Below, piece by piece: positions 6,235 through 6,998 of a DNA stretch of 6,998 nucleotides. Below the pieces are notes generated by a model. It saw only the letters and a list, made by a program, of their open reading frames with translations, did not search any database and was not told the origin of the DNA. Numbering within the stretch: position 1 is the stretch's first letter; every line of letters starts with the position of its first letter. A program made the translations under genes and the position numbers. Source of the stretch: an uncultured Acholeplasmataceae bacterium (lineage in GTDB: Bacteria; Bacillota_I; Bacilli_A; Acholeplasmatales; Acholeplasmataceae); the NCBI GenBank assembly GCA_938041945.1, contig CALISC010000039.1:1-6998 (forward strand). The letters run 5' to 3'.

Positions 6235-6936
6235 ATGACTAGATTAGATCGAGTTTTAACAAATTTAAAATATGGTAGCCGCAAGGACTGCCAAACCTAC
6301 ATTAAAAAAGGACTGGTTTCGGTCAATGGTGAAGTATGTACAAAAGTTGACAGGAAAATCAAAGATACCGACCGAATAGTTTTTAATGATTCTGAGATTA
6401 AATATCTGCCCAGTTTTATTTTGATGCTAAACAAACCATACGGGTATATATCTTCAAATGTATCTGGGCTTTATCCTTCCGTACTTACTTTAATAAAAGA
6501 ACCATATAGTCGCTATGACTTAAAAATAGCGGGTAGGTTAGACGTTGATACCACTGGCCTGCTTTTGATTACCAATGTTGGTGCGTATGTACACAAAATC
6601 GCATCTCCAAATGCTAAAATTGTCAAAACTTATTTGGCTGAACTTAAAAACCCGTGGACTAGCGCCCATGCCAATCAGTTGCTTAAGCCAATGATTTTAA
6701 GAGATGGTGAAAATCAACAATACACAGCCAAAGCCCTTGATGCTAGGTTAATTGACCATACACACGTGGAAATTAAAATAGATATGGGCAAATACCATCA
6801 AGTTAAAAATATGGTGTTGTCTTGCGGAAATGAAGTGCTGAAGTTAACTAGAACTGCAGTTGGTGCTTTGACTTTACCCGCTGATTTGAAGTTAGGTGAA
6901 TATCGGTTAGTTGAACTCACCAGCATCACAGAGTAA
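6235..6936 (+). CDS. rsuA: RsuA-family pseudouridine synthase (probably 16S rRNA U516)
   Basis: The 233-residue protein has an N-terminal S4 RNA-binding domain (about 1-50, with RLDRVLTNLKYGSRKDC and VSVNGE) and then the RsuA/RluB/E/F catalytic domain. NKPYGY (66-71) and AGRLDVDTTGLLL (99-111) hold the catalytic Asp103. KTYLAEL and YHQVKNMV near the C-terminal half complete the family pattern. The AGRLD-DTTGL form and the short length resemble E. coli RsuA, which makes pseudouridine 516 in 16S rRNA, more than the 23S enzymes RluB or RluF. The specificity is inferred. AAAGGG (6224-6229) lies five bases before the ATG. No promoter is evident between the tRNA terminator and the gene, so it may be reached by read-through from the tRNA promoter. 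Confidence 0.9.
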   Translation: MTRLDRVLTNLKYGSRKDCQTYIKKGLVSVNGEVCTKVDRKIKDTDRIVFNDSEIKYLPSFILMLNKPYGYISSNVSGLYPSVLTLIKEPYSRYDLKIAGRLDVDTTGLLLITNVGAYVHKIASPNAKIVKTYLAELKNPWTSAHANQLLKPMILRDGENQQYTAKALDARLIDHTHVEIKIDMGKYHQVKNMVLSCGNEVLKLTRTAVGALTLPADLKLGEYRLVELTSITE

Positions 6937-6944
6937 AAAAACGC

Positions 6945-6973
6945 TTAACATATTAACATAATTTTGGTAAAAT
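6945..6973 (+). promoter_or_regulatory. Predicted promoter of a gene beyond the window end
   Basis: TTAACA (6945-6950) is followed after 17 bases by TAAAAT (6968-6973), with TG at 6965-6966 forming an extended -10. TTAACAT occurs twice (6945-6951 and 6953-6959). A second -10-like TATAAA lies at 6979-6984. It begins eight bases after the rsuA stop, and no terminator for rsuA is visible before it. The gene it would serve lies outside the window. Confidence 0.5.
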
Positions 6974-6998
6974 TAAGGTATAAAGCAAGTTTATTTTA

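Noticed and set aside
1..6998. Search for mobile elements, CRISPR arrays, toxin-antitoxin pairs or a novel defence system
   Set aside because: No transposase, recombinase, spaced direct repeats, terminal inverted repeats or unfamiliar gene cassette is visible; the genes are conserved housekeeping or transport families.

Overview
The window is AT-rich bacterial DNA with every convincing gene on the + strand. It carries rmuC, secE-nusG, an ECF transporter energizing module (ecfA1-ecfA2-ecfT) followed by truA, a tRNA-Leu(UAG) gene and an rsuA-type pseudouridine synthase gene. The low GC, purine-rich Shine-Dalgarno sites, tRNA with encoded CCA, NusG sequence style and the ecfA1-ecfA2-ecfT-truA order all suggest a Bacillota/Mycoplasmatota-type organism. 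A low-GC candidate-phylum bacterium cannot be excluded from sequence alone. TGA is used as a stop (secE, ecfA2) and no gene needs TGA as a sense codon, so the standard bacterial code fits better than the Mycoplasma code.

Layout. Positions 1-1306 hold a promoter and rmuC, a membrane-anchored coiled-coil protein with a nuclease-like fold. Positions 1307-1611 contain no well-formed gene. They hold a long open frame without a usable start (probably a gene remnant), a small hairpin and a strong promoter for secE. Positions 1612-2644 are secE and nusG, overlapping by 4 bases and closed by a strong intrinsic terminator. Positions 2680-6032 are four overlapping genes: two ECF ATPases, the transmembrane coupling protein EcfT and the tRNA pseudouridine synthase TruA. 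Positions 6050-6217 carry a near-consensus promoter, tRNA-Leu and a terminator hairpin. Positions 6235-6936 are rsuA, and the last 60 bases contain a promoter that points out of the window.

How the parts relate. SecE (protein export) and NusG (transcription elongation) are a classic pair. The ECF genes encode a complete energizing module (two ATPases plus T-component) with no substrate-binding S-component nearby, so it probably serves several S-components encoded elsewhere for vitamin or metal uptake. TruA, the tRNA and RsuA are translation-related. I see no phage, insertion sequence, CRISPR array or obvious novel system. The most curious points are the start-less frame upstream of secE, the enlarged EcfT, and two places where a terminator stands just before a gene that has no visible promoter of its own.
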